A stretch of DNA of 18,473 nucleotides from JBBSEZ01 sp038239195 (GTDB lineage Bacteria > Planctomycetota > Planctomycetia > Gemmatales > Gemmataceae): assembly GCA_038239195.1 (NCBI GenBank), contig JBBSEZ010000179.1, positions 1 to 18,473 of the forward strand, in the 5' to 3' direction. A program made the position numbers and the translations under genes. The notes below the pieces were generated by a model. It had not been told where the DNA came from and ran no database searches. It worked only from the letters and a program-made list of their open reading frames with translations. Shown here one piece after another: positions 7,224 through 15,018 of the stretch. Positions within the stretch are counted from its first letter, which is position 1, and each line of letters starts with the position of its first letter.

Positions 7224-8627
7224 CTACTTGCCCTTGCGCCGTTCGCCGCGCGCCGTCCAGACGCCGGTGGACGGCGTGGTATCGACGTGGCGCCAGCGGA
7301 GTTGCGTCGTCGTCACCTCGATCGTCGTGAAAAAGTTGTTGGAATACGTCACCACGGGCGGGGCGGCGAACGCGGTGGTGAACCGGACGATGCCCTCCTC
7401 ATTCTGAACGCGCGCGCTCAAAGGGCCGTTCAGCACCTGCATGTTGCCCGAGGCGTTCCCCCGCGCCGTCCAGTTGGCGGTCGAGGGCGTGCCGTCGAGG
7501 TGTTGCCAGCGGAACTCCGTCTTCGTCACCGAGACCACCCGGAAATAGTTGTTCGAGAACATGACCATGGGCGCGACCGCGTAGGGGGTTGGGAAGCGGA
7601 CCACTCCTTCCTCGTTGCGCACGCTCGCCTTCGTGGGCCCGGTTTGTACCAGCGGCGGGCCCATCACCGGGGCTTTCTCTTCCACGGTCACGGGCCGGGA
7701 GAGCAGGGCCACGGTCCCGCTCAGCTCGCCGCGCAGCAACGGCACCTGACGCGCCGTCGGGCCGGCGGCGTCCTTGGCGGCGTCGGGCACCTCGTTCCGG
7801 ACGTAGCTGACCAGCGCGTTGAGCGTGATGGCCCCGTCCTTGCCGGCGGCCGCCCCGGCCATGCCCTTGAGCACGAAGTGGGGGAAGATGCCCTGCTTGA
7901 GCTTTTCGCTCTCGAAAGAGAATTGGCCCGGCGAGCAGCTAAACAGCGCCAGCACTCCCTCGGGCACCGCGACGTCTTGCGGGGTGGGCCGGGCCTCCAG
8001 CCGCACCGACCCCCCACTGGCGGGGCGTGCGTAGCAGGCGTCGAGGAAGGCGAGCTTGGTGCCAGCCTTGCACTTGCCCAGCTCTTTGTAGACTTCGCTG
8101 AGCGGCAGCAAGGTCTCCTTCTCGCTCAGCTCCGCGTCGATGGGGCAGAGGTGGTGGTCCTTGCTCTTGGGGAACTGCACGCCGTGGCCAAAGAAGGCGA
8201 CGAGGACCGAATCGTCCCGCCGGCAGTCCTCGGTGAGGCTCTTGAGTTGTTCCTTGATGTTGCGCGCCGTCGGCAGCAGGTCGGCGTCCTCCCCGGCCGA
8301 CTCGTAGGTCATCAGGACGACCCGCCGGTAGCCGGCGCCGCGGAGCGCCTCGGCCAGAGCGATGGCGTCCTTGTCGGCGTACTTCAGCGAGCGCAGCTCG
8401 TCCTTCTTGTAGTGGCGCACGCCCACGATGAGGGCGTACTTTCGGCCCTTCTTCTCCTCGACCTTCGGCCCCTCGACCTTCTTCTCCTCGACCTTCTTTG
8501 GCTCGACGAACTTCTTCTCCTCGCCTCGCTTCTCCTTGTCTTGGCCCAGGCCCGGCGCCGCAAGGCTGCCGATCAGGGCGAGCAACAACAACGGCAACAA
8601 TCGCGTGCGGAACAGTGCGCTGCTCAC
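7224..8627 (-). CDS. Secreted caspase-like (peptidase C14) protein with two lectin-like C-terminal modules
   Basis: A 467-residue protein. A signal peptide (LLPLLLLALIGSLAAPGLGQ, residues 10-29) is followed by a Lys/Glu/Pro-rich linker (30-63) with VEEKK repeats. The caspase-like fold spans about 64-310: KYALIVGVRHY strand, catalytic His148 in FFGHGVQF, catalytic Cys198 in LAFLDACYARP, and LALFSCSPGQFSFE near the substrate pocket. Both dyad residues are present, so it should be an active metacaspase/paracaspase-like peptidase. Residues about 330-390 and 401-461 are two copies of one module (NEEGVVRF...AP.V.FSNN.F...V..T.F.W.H.D.TPST..WTARG), resembling H-type lectin domains in strand pattern; this assignment is tentative. 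The GTG at 8627 is chosen because AAGGAG lies 7 bases before it and the signal peptide starts there. The frame stays open far upstream, but only as a shadow of the HEAT gene. Confidence 0.9.
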   Translation of the reverse strand: MSSALFRTRLLPLLLLALIGSLAAPGLGQDKEKRGEEKKFVEPKKVEEKKVEGPKVEEKKGRKYALIVGVRHYKKDELRSLKYADKDAIALAEALRGAGYRRVVLMTYESAGEDADLLPTARNIKEQLKSLTEDCRRDDSVLVAFFGHGVQFPKSKDHHLCPIDAELSEKETLLPLSEVYKELGKCKAGTKLAFLDACYARPASGGSVRLEARPTPQDVAVPEGVLALFSCSPGQFSFESEKLKQGIFPHFVLKGMAGAAAGKDGAITLNALVSYVRNEVPDAAKDAAGPTARQVPLLRGELSGTVALLSRPVTVEEKAPVMGPPLVQTGPTKASVRNEEGVVRFPTPYAVAPMVMFSNNYFRVVSVTKTEFRWQHLDGTPSTANWTARGNASGNMQVLNGPLSARVQNEEGIVRFTTAFAAPPVVTYSNNFFTTIEVTTTQLRWRHVDTTPSTGVWTARGERRKGK

Positions 8628-8756
8628 GGGCGTTCTCCTTGAAAATGGCCAACAAAATCGCCGGGCCCACGGGGCAGACGGGTGATGGATATGAGCATAC
8701 TGCCTGGGAGGGCGTCCTGCCAATGAAAATGTTTGGCGGCACCGCATGGGCGCATG

Positions 8757-8830
8757 GGGGCGAGGCAACGATTCCGCAAGGCCCCGCCAAGCCGCAAGCG
8801 GCGGGCCCGGCGAAATTCCGCTTGCGGCTG
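8757..8830. repeat. Palindromic intergenic repeat, copy 1
   Basis: Contains a perfect 12-bp inverted repeat, AGCCGCAAGCGG (8790-8801) and CCGCTTGCGGCT (8818-8829), preceded by GAGGCAACGATTCCG. The same order of motifs occurs at 11700-11795 (copy 2). It lies between the HEAT-gene stop and the start of the caspase-like gene. The outer right arm seen in copy 2 is missing here, so this copy looks shortened. Confidence 0.6.
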
Positions 8831-8884
8831 GGCGACCCGCGCTCTCGGAACTTGGGCCCCACCCCCCCCGCACGGCGCACCGGA

Positions 8885-9952
8885 CTACTTCGCTCGGGGC
8901 TCGATGCTCGAGATCGCGTCCCGAGCGGCCTCGGCCACCAGATGGTAACCGCCGTACATCTCTCTCCTCGCCTTCGCCAGCACCTCGCGCAAGGCGGGCA
9001 AGCTCTTCGGGGTGCCGACCTCCGCCAGCACCTGGCAGGCGCCCTCGCGGGCCGTGTACCGTTCGTGGACGAGATATTTTCCCACTTCGTCCTCGGCAAT
9101 GGGGCCCAGGGCGATCAGGGCCTTCACTGCGGGCTTGACGAGGAAAGCGTTGGGAAGTTGTCGCGCCAGCGGAACGACGGCTCGCCTGTCTTTTTGTTTG
9201 CCGAGCGCCTCGATGAGCGACGGGCCGGCGCCCACCGAGCTTCTTTCCTCGCGCAGCGCGGCAATCATCGCGGGCACCTGCCCCGGGGTGGCCCAGACGA
9301 CGAGGGCCTTGGCGGCGTCGGTGCGCACGAGCGAACTGCGGTCCGCCAGGAGCCGGGCCAGTTCGGCGGCCACCTCCGCGCGGCGCGGATGGTTGGGGTT
9401 GGCCGCCGCGAACCACTCCAGGGCCTTGGATTGGCCCCAGCGGTCTTTGAGCCCGCCCAGGGCGGCGTCGAAGGCGTCCCGCTCCGGGTCGGCCCGGCCG
9501 ACCTGGCGGAGCACCCGGGAGGCCTCTTCGCGAGCGAACCGATCGGGGCTCGTGAGGTATTTCCTCACTTCGCTCTCGACCATCGGGCCCATCGCGATCA
9601 GAGACCGCCCCGCCACCTCGCGCTCCCCGAAGGAGGGGAGGAACTTCGCCACGGGGGCCACCGCCCGTTCGTCCTTGAGCGGCCCAAGGGCCTGGATGGC
9701 GCCTCGCCGCACAAAGGTGCTGCTGTCGTCCAGGGCCCGCAACAACGAAGGGACCTGAGCGAGGGTCGCCCAGACGTACAGGGCATCGAGGCTTTTCTGG
9801 GCGACGAGTCGATCGTTTCCGTTCAGCACCCGCTCCAGCTCCGCCGCCACCGCCGGCTGCCGGGCGGGATCGACCGGGCTTTTCGCCAGCGCATCGATGG
9901 CGAGGAGTTGCTGCAACTGATTGCCGCGCAACGATGCCACGTCCTCATCCAC
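8885..9952 (-). CDS. HEAT-repeat protein (355 aa)
   Basis: A 355-residue, all-helical protein with repeated units of about 35-40 residues such as VRRGAIQALGPLKDERAVAP, REEASRVLRQVGR, VRTDAAKALVVWATPGQVPA, and PAVKALIALGPIAEDEVGKYL. These are HEAT/PBS-lyase-type repeats that form a scaffold for protein binding; no catalytic site is visible. Two larger blocks repeat the scheme LxxDDSS.VR..A..AL..W.T..QVP, suggesting an internal duplication. It begins at a GTG (9952) with only a weak SD. It lies in the same frame as the upstream Zn-ribbon membrane protein, whose stop is just 5 codons before this GTG. Planctomycetes often carry HEAT repeats fused to Zn-ribbon membrane proteins, so this may be the C-terminal part of a gene split by a stop codon, or a translationally coupled partner. 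Confidence 0.85.
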   Translation of the reverse strand: MDEDVASLRGNQLQQLLAIDALAKSPVDPARQPAVAAELERVLNGNDRLVAQKSLDALYVWATLAQVPSLLRALDDSSTFVRRGAIQALGPLKDERAVAPVAKFLPSFGEREVAGRSLIAMGPMVESEVRKYLTSPDRFAREEASRVLRQVGRADPERDAFDAALGGLKDRWGQSKALEWFAAANPNHPRRAEVAAELARLLADRSSLVRTDAAKALVVWATPGQVPAMIAALREERSSVGAGPSLIEALGKQKDRRAVVPLARQLPNAFLVKPAVKALIALGPIAEDEVGKYLVHERYTAREGACQVLAEVGTPKSLPALREVLAKARREMYGGYHLVAEAARDAISSIEPRAK

Positions 9953-9967
9953 CGGACCGGGATCGCC

Positions 9968-10234
9968 TTACGTGGTGGTCGCAACGTTGGGGGCGCTGCG
10001 CCAGACGTACCTCAGCCCACCGACGATCAACAACCCCAGGAGGAGCACGAATCCGAGCGCTCCTCCCACGGCGAGCAGCCATGCCTGCGCGGAAAAGCCA
10101 GAGGGACGCACGTCGTGTTCTCTGCGTCCCCCGCGGGCGGGCACGCCGCACCTCGGACAGACTTCGCCTTGGCGCCCCCGGTCGCGCGGGGCCCAGGAAC
10201 GGTCGCAGTTCTTACAGGTCACGTTGCTCGGCAT
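9968..10234 (-). CDS. Zinc-ribbon single-pass membrane protein (88 aa)
   Basis: An 88-residue protein. The N-terminus is a Zn-ribbon with Cys7, Cys10, Cys26 and Cys29 (CKNC...CPRCG), followed by a charged linker and one transmembrane helix (about residues 50-72, WLLAVGGALGFVLLLGLLIV). It ends APNVATTT and TAA. The predicted topology puts the zinc ribbon in the cytoplasm. Such Zn-ribbon/TM heads are common in planctomycetes, often attached to repeat domains. The HEAT gene starts 15 bases downstream in the same frame. No clear SD precedes the ATG at 10234. Confidence 0.75.
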   Translation of the reverse strand: MPSNVTCKNCDRSWAPRDRGRQGEVCPRCGVPARGGRREHDVRPSGFSAQAWLLAVGGALGFVLLLGLLIVGGLRYVWRSAPNVATTT

Positions 10235-10328
10235 ACCGGCACCAAGGGAAGAAGAGGCCCGATCGGCAGAGAGGCAATCGCGCCAAGCGCGGGCCCGCGG
10301 AAGATGCTAACCTGGCCGCTTCGAGGCG

Positions 10329-11186
10329 TCAACCGCGTGCAAAGAACCACGGGTTTTCGCGCAGCACTCGCTTGACCGTGTCGGCATCGGGCCGGAACGG
10401 GTTGGCCGGCACCGCCGGCATCGGCAGGCGATAGTCCGCGGCGAACGGGACAGCCGTCAACTCGGCCAGCTTGCGGTTGTAGGCGTGGACCATCAACGTC
10501 TCCAGGTTGACGGTGTCCGTCACGTTGTAGGCCAGCAGCGACTCCAGGGCCCGCGCGTTCTTGCGCTTCTTGAAGTCGTTCCAGAGCAGCACGGCGACGA
10601 AGCCATCGACGTCCTCGAGCCCCGGCCGTGCCAGCCCCAGTTGCCGCTCGCAACTCTTCAGCCCGCCGCGCACCCCAAGGCTGGCGAGGACGTGGCGCAG
10701 GTCGATGTGCGCGTGATCGAGCCGGCAGCGCAGGCAGCGGTTCAGAAACGGCACGTCGAACGACTTGCCGTTGTAGGTGACGAGCAGACGATACGCCTCG
10801 ACGTCGCGCACGAAGTCGGCGAGGTTCTGGCCCTGGACGTAGGTCCGCACGGTTCGCCCGTCGTAGAGGGCAATGGTGGTGACGTGGTCGGAGGCGTCCA
10901 TCCCGGTGGTTTCAATGTCGAGATAGGCGCAGGAGGAGCGGAAGTCGGCAAACAGGCGCCACGACTGGGCGGCGGGCAAGCGCTCGGCGAACCACCCTGG
11001 GTCCGCGCTGGCGTGGCGCGCGCTCGACTCGCGGAGGAGCTCGGCCGGCAACCGGCGGGCTGGGGCGCGCCGGCGCGGTTGTTCCTTGTCGAGGACGGCC
11101 TCCCAGGTGGTCAGGCCCGCGGCCCACAACTGCAGCTCCGTTTTCTCGCCGATGCCCGGGAGGTGGCAGAACGTGTGGCGGAGCAT
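10329..11186 (-). CDS. RNase H-fold 3'-5' exonuclease-like protein (DEDDy type)
   Basis: A 285-residue protein. The N-terminus has a helix-hairpin-helix-like LPGIGEKTELQLWAAGLTTW (residues 9-28), which may bind nucleic acid. The catalytic domain starts near residue 85 with YLDIETTG (D90, E92), then TYNGKSFDVPFL (D144), and YNVTDTVNLE (Y220, D224), which together make a complete DEDDy acidic set. It matches the YprB/RNase_H_2 family of RNase H-like proteins, predicted exonucleases with little experimental work. The ATG at 11186 is chosen because GAGGAG lies 5 bases upstream and the HhH-like motif starts at residue 9; a longer frame to 11264 has no SD. The gene stands alone; the neighbours offer no pathway hint. 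Confidence 0.85.
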   Translation of the reverse strand: MLRHTFCHLPGIGEKTELQLWAAGLTTWEAVLDKEQPRRRAPARRLPAELLRESSARHASADPGWFAERLPAAQSWRLFADFRSSCAYLDIETTGMDASDHVTTIALYDGRTVRTYVQGQNLADFVRDVEAYRLLVTYNGKSFDVPFLNRCLRCRLDHAHIDLRHVLASLGVRGGLKSCERQLGLARPGLEDVDGFVAVLLWNDFKKRKNARALESLLAYNVTDTVNLETLMVHAYNRKLAELTAVPFAADYRLPMPAVPANPFRPDADTVKRVLRENPWFFARG

Positions 11187-11387
11187 GGCGGTCTCCTCGG
11201 GCGGCCGGCGCCTCCCACCGGCGGGAGCTGAGGAGTATTGTACCCTGCGGGCCGGGTCGCCCAAAGCGCCAATTGCCGACCGTAGCCGAGAAGGGAGGTT
11301 GGTGGGCTCGGAAGAAGAGGTGTCAGGGGATCGATGCCTTCCGCGGGGAGTGCAACCGCTCTTCTCGCGGATGCGGGCAGCGCAAGC

Positions 11388-11558
11388 TCAGACCGTCGGC
11401 GGCCCGCGCTTCCCCATCACCAGGGACAAGACGAAGAGGATGAGGAAGACGACGGCCAGAACCCAGGCGATCTCGGTCGCCATCCACTCGACCCGAAACA
11501 GCCCCAGCGCCCCAGCGATCAGGGCGATAATGAGAAACACGATGGCCCAGCGTAACAT
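11388..11558 (-). CDS. DUF1328 family small membrane protein (56 aa)
   Basis: A short gene of 57 codons including stop. The product begins MLRWAIVFLIIALIAGALGL, continues FRVEWMATEIAWVLAVVFLI and ends LFVLSLVMGKRGPPTV. It has two hydrophobic helices (about 4-20 and 30-48) around a short polar turn. The pattern LRWAIVFLIIALIAGALGF..........AKILFVVFLILFVLSLV is that of DUF1328 (E. coli YtjA-like), a family of small inner-membrane proteins of unknown role, often stress-induced. AAGGAG with a 6-base spacer precedes the ATG at 11558, an excellent ribosome-binding site. The family match and RBS make it a real gene despite its size. Confidence 0.88.
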   Translation of the reverse strand: MLRWAIVFLIIALIAGALGLFRVEWMATEIAWVLAVVFLILFVLSLVMGKRGPPTV

Positions 11559-11858
11559 GGCAAGCTCCTTCCAGACGTTGGAGGTAGAACAGCGCTTCTC
11601 CGCTCTGTTTCAAACGAAGCAAGTCTCGTGCCGGGTGCCGATGGCCGGACGGCGGAGGAGGGCGTTTCGTGACTTGCTGCTGTGCCGGTAGAAAGGGGTG
11701 AGGCAACAATTCCGGGAGGGCCTGCGAAGCTGCAAGCGGAAGAGCGCCAGGGCCCGCCGCTTGCGGCTTGGCGAGGAGCTCCCGAAATAGTTGCCCAACG
11801 CCCGCGCTCGGGGTATCACGATAGGCATCGCTCCCGCTCTCCCCTCCGAGGCCTCGCC
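11559..11858. other. Divergent intergenic region with palindromic repeat
   Basis: Exactly 300 bases separate the minus-strand DUF1328 gene from the plus-strand FG-GAP gene. The main content is the palindromic repeat at 11702-11795. No promoter boxes are convincing. Confidence 0.5.
11702..11795. repeat. Palindromic intergenic repeat, copy 2 (long form)
   Basis: A nested imperfect palindrome. Outer arms GGCAACAATTCCGGGAG (11702-11718) and 11779-11795 match at 15 of 17 positions. Inner arms AGCTGCAAGCGG (11728-11739) and CCGCTTGCGGCT (11757-11768) match at 11 of 12. The inner and left-hand parts recur at 8757-8830. The structure suggests a REP- or MITE-type dispersed repeat, about 94 bp in this copy. 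Confidence 0.65.
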
Positions 11859-13115
11859 ATGCGTTCTCTCATTTCCTCCTGTCTCGCCGTCGCCGCCTTG
11901 CTTGCCGCGGTGAGCTTGCAGCCGCCCAGCGCGGCCCTCGAGGCGCCCAAGGTCAAGAGCGCCTTTCCGACCTTCCAGACGCGCCAGATCGAGAAGGGCC
12001 TCGACATCGGCTACGCGGTGCTGCTGGCGGACGTCGATGGCGATGGGAAGAAGGACATTGTCGTGGTCGATACGCACCGTGTCGTGTGGTATCAAAACCC
12101 GACCTGGAAGCAGCGGACGATCCTCAAGGGCCAGACGGCGCGCGACAACGTCTGCATCGCCGCCGCCGACGTCGATGGCGACGGCAAGCTCGACCTCGCT
12201 CTGGGGGCGGGGTGGGGCCCGTCGAACACGAAGTCGGGCGGGACGCTCCAGTGGCTGAAGCGCGGCAAGACGCTGGACGAGCCGTGGAAGATGTATCCCA
12301 TCGGCGAGGAGCCGACGATGCACCGCATCCGCTTCGCCGACCTCGACGGCAACGGCAAGCCGGTGCTGATCGCCGGCCCGCTCTTCGGCCGGGGGTCCAC
12401 GGCCGCCAAGAACCACGTGGACGGCTCGCCGGTCCGGCTGACGGCCTATCGCATCCCCAAAGACCCGACGCGCGACCGATGGGTGCCGGAGGTGCTCGAC
12501 GAGAGCCTGCACGTGATGCACAACTTCCAGCCGGTGCAGTTCGGCCGGCGCGGCGGGCTGAGCATCCTGACGGCGAGCTACGAGGGGGTCAACCTCATCA
12601 GCCGCGACGACAAGAAGTGGCGGCGCGTGAAGCTGGGCACGGGCAACCAGGAGACGCCGGCCGGGAAGCGCGGGGCGAGCGAGATCAAGCTGGGCCGGCT
12701 CAAGGGCGGGCAGGAGTTCATCGCCACCATCGAGCCGTGGCACGGGCACCAGGTGGTCGTCTACGTGCCTCCGGTGGGGGGGAAGGGGCTGTGGCAGCGG
12801 CGCGTGATCGACGACAAGCTGCGCTGGGGCCATGCCGTGTGGTGCGCCGACCTCGACGGCGACGGCGGGGACGAACTCATCATCGGCGTGCGCGACAACC
12901 TGAGCAACAAGCCGGGGGAGAAGTGCGGGGTGCGCATCTACAAGGCGCTGGATGGCAAGGGCGAGAAGTGGGAGCGCCACCTGATCGACGAGGGCGGGGT
13001 GGCCGTGGAGGACCTCGCGGCGGGCGACCTTTTCGGCGACGGGAGGATCGACATTGTCGCGGTGGGGAGGCAGACGAAGAACGTGCGGGTTTACCGCAAT
13101 CTCGGGAGGAAGTGA
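11859..13115 (+). CDS. Secreted FG-GAP/VCBS repeat protein (418 aa)
   Basis: A 418-residue protein with a signal peptide (MRSLISSCLAVAALLAAVSL, cleavage probably near PPSAALEAP). The mature part is a beta-propeller-like series of repeats with calcium-binding loops: LADVDGDGKKDIVVVD (about residue 56), AADVDGDGKLDLALGAG, ADLDGNGKPVLIAG, ADLDGDGGDELIIG and GDLFGDGRIDIVAVG near the end. Each DxDGDGxxD loop is followed by a strand, as in integrin-alpha/VCBS blades. Such proteins are abundant in planctomycetes, usually exported and annotated as FG-GAP or VCBS repeat proteins; their ligands are mostly unknown. No enzymatic motif is seen. The start is the ATG at 11859 with CCGAGG about 8 bases before it. 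It converges with the sigma factor gene, whose stop is 45 bases away. Confidence 0.88.
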   Translation: MRSLISSCLAVAALLAAVSLQPPSAALEAPKVKSAFPTFQTRQIEKGLDIGYAVLLADVDGDGKKDIVVVDTHRVVWYQNPTWKQRTILKGQTARDNVCIAAADVDGDGKLDLALGAGWGPSNTKSGGTLQWLKRGKTLDEPWKMYPIGEEPTMHRIRFADLDGNGKPVLIAGPLFGRGSTAAKNHVDGSPVRLTAYRIPKDPTRDRWVPEVLDESLHVMHNFQPVQFGRRGGLSILTASYEGVNLISRDDKKWRRVKLGTGNQETPAGKRGASEIKLGRLKGGQEFIATIEPWHGHQVVVYVPPVGGKGLWQRRVIDDKLRWGHAVWCADLDGDGGDELIIGVRDNLSNKPGEKCGVRIYKALDGKGEKWERHLIDEGGVAVEDLAAGDLFGDGRIDIVAVGRQTKNVRVYRNLGRK

Positions 13116-13160
13116 GCGGCCTCTCGAAAGCGCCGGCGTGGGCCGTCTGCTGCCTTGCGC

Positions 13161-13922
13161 TCAAGGCCCGCCGGCCCGGCGCTGGAGCGCGGACTTGCAG
13201 TAGTCCAGCAGCCCCAGTTCGAGCAACTCCTGCTCCAGCGCCTCGGGGCTGGGTTGCGGGAGCGAACAGGCCACCTCCTCGATCAACAGCTCGGCGAAGT
13301 GGTCGCGGGCCCGCTTGAGTTGCTGGCGGACCGCTTCTTCGCTGAGCACCTTGCCCAGCTTCGGAGCGAGCAGGGCGGCCAGTTCTGCCGAGCGCAGTTC
13401 CGGCTGTTCCGTCTTCAGGCGCAGCAGGGTGTGCCAGACGGTGCCGGTTTCCTCCTGCGCCTGGGCCAGCGCTTCCCAGGTGCGCGCCAGGAGCTCCTCG
13501 CGCCAGGCCTGCACGAACGCCGGGTCGCTCTCCCCCGGGCCCTCTTCCGCAGCGGCGACCTCCAACTTCTCCGGCAGCGGTTGCGGCCCCCGGTCCCTGG
13601 CGCGATTCTGCTGCTCCCAGTGGTTGTGGGCGAGGTGGCGGACGGCGGTCCGGAGGTAGTCCCGGAAACGGCCTTTGCCCGGGTCGGCCCCCTTGAAATC
13701 GCCGCGCAGGAAACGCACCGCAAAGTCCTGAGTCAGGTCCTCGGCGGCGGACGGGTCGCGCAGCGTCCCCAGCAGATAGCGATAGACCGCTCCGTGGTAG
13801 CGCAGGAGCAACTGGCGCCGGGCGTGGTGGGCCTCCTCGCCCTCGGCCTGGTGGGCTCGGAACACCTTCGTCCAGAACGTCTTGAGCCGGCTGAGGCGGT
13901 CCGCGCTGTCGTTGGGGGCCAC
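13161..13922 (-). CDS. ECF-type sigma-70 family RNA polymerase sigma factor
   Basis: A 253-residue protein. Residues about 35-107 are sigma region 2 (RRQLLLRYHGAVYRYLLGTL, DPSAAEDLTQDFAVRFLRGD, RFRDYLRTAVRHLAHNHWEQ). After an acidic linker comes a region-4-like helical part with SAELAALLAPKLGKVLSEEA and VRQQLKRARDHFAELL, the helix-turn-helix for -35 recognition. Both are diverged, as in the planctomycete ECF groups found next to Ser/Thr kinases. It should direct RNA polymerase to a dedicated promoter set. The GTG at 13922 is preferred over a TTG at 13952 because GAGAGG lies 7 bases before it. No anti-sigma factor is adjacent. A transmembrane Ser/Thr kinase about 1.2 kb away on the other strand is the candidate regulator, by family analogy only. 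Confidence 0.85.
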   Translation of the reverse strand: MAPNDSADRLSRLKTFWTKVFRAHQAEGEEAHHARRQLLLRYHGAVYRYLLGTLRDPSAAEDLTQDFAVRFLRGDFKGADPGKGRFRDYLRTAVRHLAHNHWEQQNRARDRGPQPLPEKLEVAAAEEGPGESDPAFVQAWREELLARTWEALAQAQEETGTVWHTLLRLKTEQPELRSAELAALLAPKLGKVLSEEAVRQQLKRARDHFAELLIEEVACSLPQPSPEALEQELLELGLLDYCKSALQRRAGGP

Positions 13923-14263
13923 GTGTCGTCCTCTCGCGCCCGAACTTCCCAACCACCCTACCGCGCCGCAGGGGCGAAAGGAAGTCTTGAAGCCTGGCCG
14001 GGAGCCGGGCCCGCCCTCTCACGCCCGACCGGGGGGGCTGAGAGGAGATCGATCCAAAAGGCGGCAGGGGGAAAAAAGCGCGACGGTGGCGTCACGGTCA
14101 GGCGGGAGCCGGTAGAGGAAGGTGCAAGCAGGGAGACGGGGCAAGCAAGAACAGCGGGGGGCCAGCGTGGCCCTGCACAGTTGCCATCGCCTTTGCGTCC
14201 GGAAGGCCAGCCCCGAGCGGCCAGGCCTTTCCTCGACCCCTGTTGCCGAACAAGGAGCTTTCC
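13923..14263. other. Divergent intergenic region, no feature assigned
   Basis: These 341 bases lie between the sigma factor and the secreted GGGDD-tail protein. They should hold both promoters. A run of six A's (14074-14079) stands out in GC-rich sequence, but I see no convincing promoter, repeat or small gene. Confidence 0.4.
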
Positions 14264-14905
14264 ATGAAGTGTTTTTCGTTGACCGCCGGCGCCCTGGCCC
14301 TGAGCCTGTTGCTGGTCGGGCTGGTACGGGCCGAGACGCCCGCGGAGCGCGAGGCCGACCTGGTCCCGGTCGCGGCCAAGACCAAGGTGAAGTTCAAGAA
14401 CCGGACCAAGGTCAGGCCCAAGCCCAAGCGGCCCCCGCAGAAGAAGCAGGTCCACGGCCACAGCCTGCTGTCCAGGGACCGGATGAAGAGCCTGCGGAAC
14501 GGGACGCACCACCTCCGCACGGGGCGGTCCGGGCACAGGGCCCACGTCACGCTCAGGAACGGCAAGGTGGCCGGCATGAAGGTGGCCGATCGGAACGGCC
14601 GGAACGTCCTCGTGAGGCGCTACAAGCAGAGCGGGGCCGACCTCCGGCGCCACGCGTCGCAGCCGGGTGGGGAGGACGTGCGGCTCGTGTCGCTGGCAAA
14701 GGACGTGGACGTGGTGCCGGTCTCGCTGACGGTGTACGTCGTCTTCGTCTACTACAACCCGGTCCTGCACAGCTACACCTACTTCTTCTGGCCCGTGCGG
14801 TCGTGCTCGCCGAGCATCGGGGGCAGCGGCGGTGGCGGCGGGGACGACGGCGGTGGCGATGATGGCGGCGGGGACGATGGCGGCGGGGATGACACGGCGG
14901 TCTGA
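14264..14905 (+). CDS. Small secreted protein with acidic GGGDD-repeat tail (213 aa)
   Basis: A 213-residue protein of unknown function. The signal peptide is MKCFSLTAGALALSLLLVGL followed by VRAETP, with likely cleavage after VRA. The mature N-terminal part is strongly basic (KVKFKNRTKVRPKPKRPPQK), the middle mixes Arg, Gly and His, then a hydrophobic/aromatic stretch follows (about 150-182, VYVVFVYYNPVLHSYTYFFW). The C-terminus is four GGGDD repeats, giving a flexible, acidic, possibly calcium-binding tail. A basic head with an acidic tail suggests a surface or matrix protein, but no family is recognised. The ATG at 14264 follows AAGGAG with a 6-base spacer, a strong ribosome-binding site. 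It lies between the sigma factor and the kinase and could be a target or partner of that signalling set; this is inference. Confidence 0.8.
   Translation: MKCFSLTAGALALSLLLVGLVRAETPAEREADLVPVAAKTKVKFKNRTKVRPKPKRPPQKKQVHGHSLLSRDRMKSLRNGTHHLRTGRSGHRAHVTLRNGKVAGMKVADRNGRNVLVRRYKQSGADLRRHASQPGGEDVRLVSLAKDVDVVPVSLTVYVVFVYYNPVLHSYTYFFWPVRSCSPSIGGSGGGGGDDGGGDDGGGDDGGGDDTAV
14834..14893 (+). repeat. Four 15-bp tandem repeats encoding GGGDD
   Basis: In-frame units at 14834-14848, 14849-14863, 14864-14878 and 14879-14893, each coding Gly-Gly-Gly-Asp-Asp and differing only at third codon positions. The array could expand or contract by slippage without breaking the frame. Confidence 0.85.
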
Positions 14906-15018
14906 TCCGGGCGCCGCAGGGAACCACCAGGGGCGTGCCCCCGCCCCCCGGCGGGGGCGCGCCCGGTTGCCGGGGCCGTTTCGGATAGCGACGCTGCGAT
15001 CCCTGCCCCGACGCCAAC

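Noticed and set aside
8498..10375. 625-codon plus-strand frame
   Set aside because: It runs antisense through the caspase-like gene start, the HEAT gene and the Zn-ribbon gene, all supported by motifs, and carries no domain itself.
13116..13180. Possible bidirectional terminator between the FG-GAP gene and the sigma factor gene
   Set aside because: GC-rich inverted segments are present, but the pairing is imperfect, one arm lies inside the sigma factor gene, and no T-tract follows.
12880..14022. 380-codon minus-strand frame overlapping the sigma factor
   Set aside because: It is in a different frame from the sigma factor, which has recognisable region 2 and 4 sequence. This frame is Arg/Gly/Pro-rich only.
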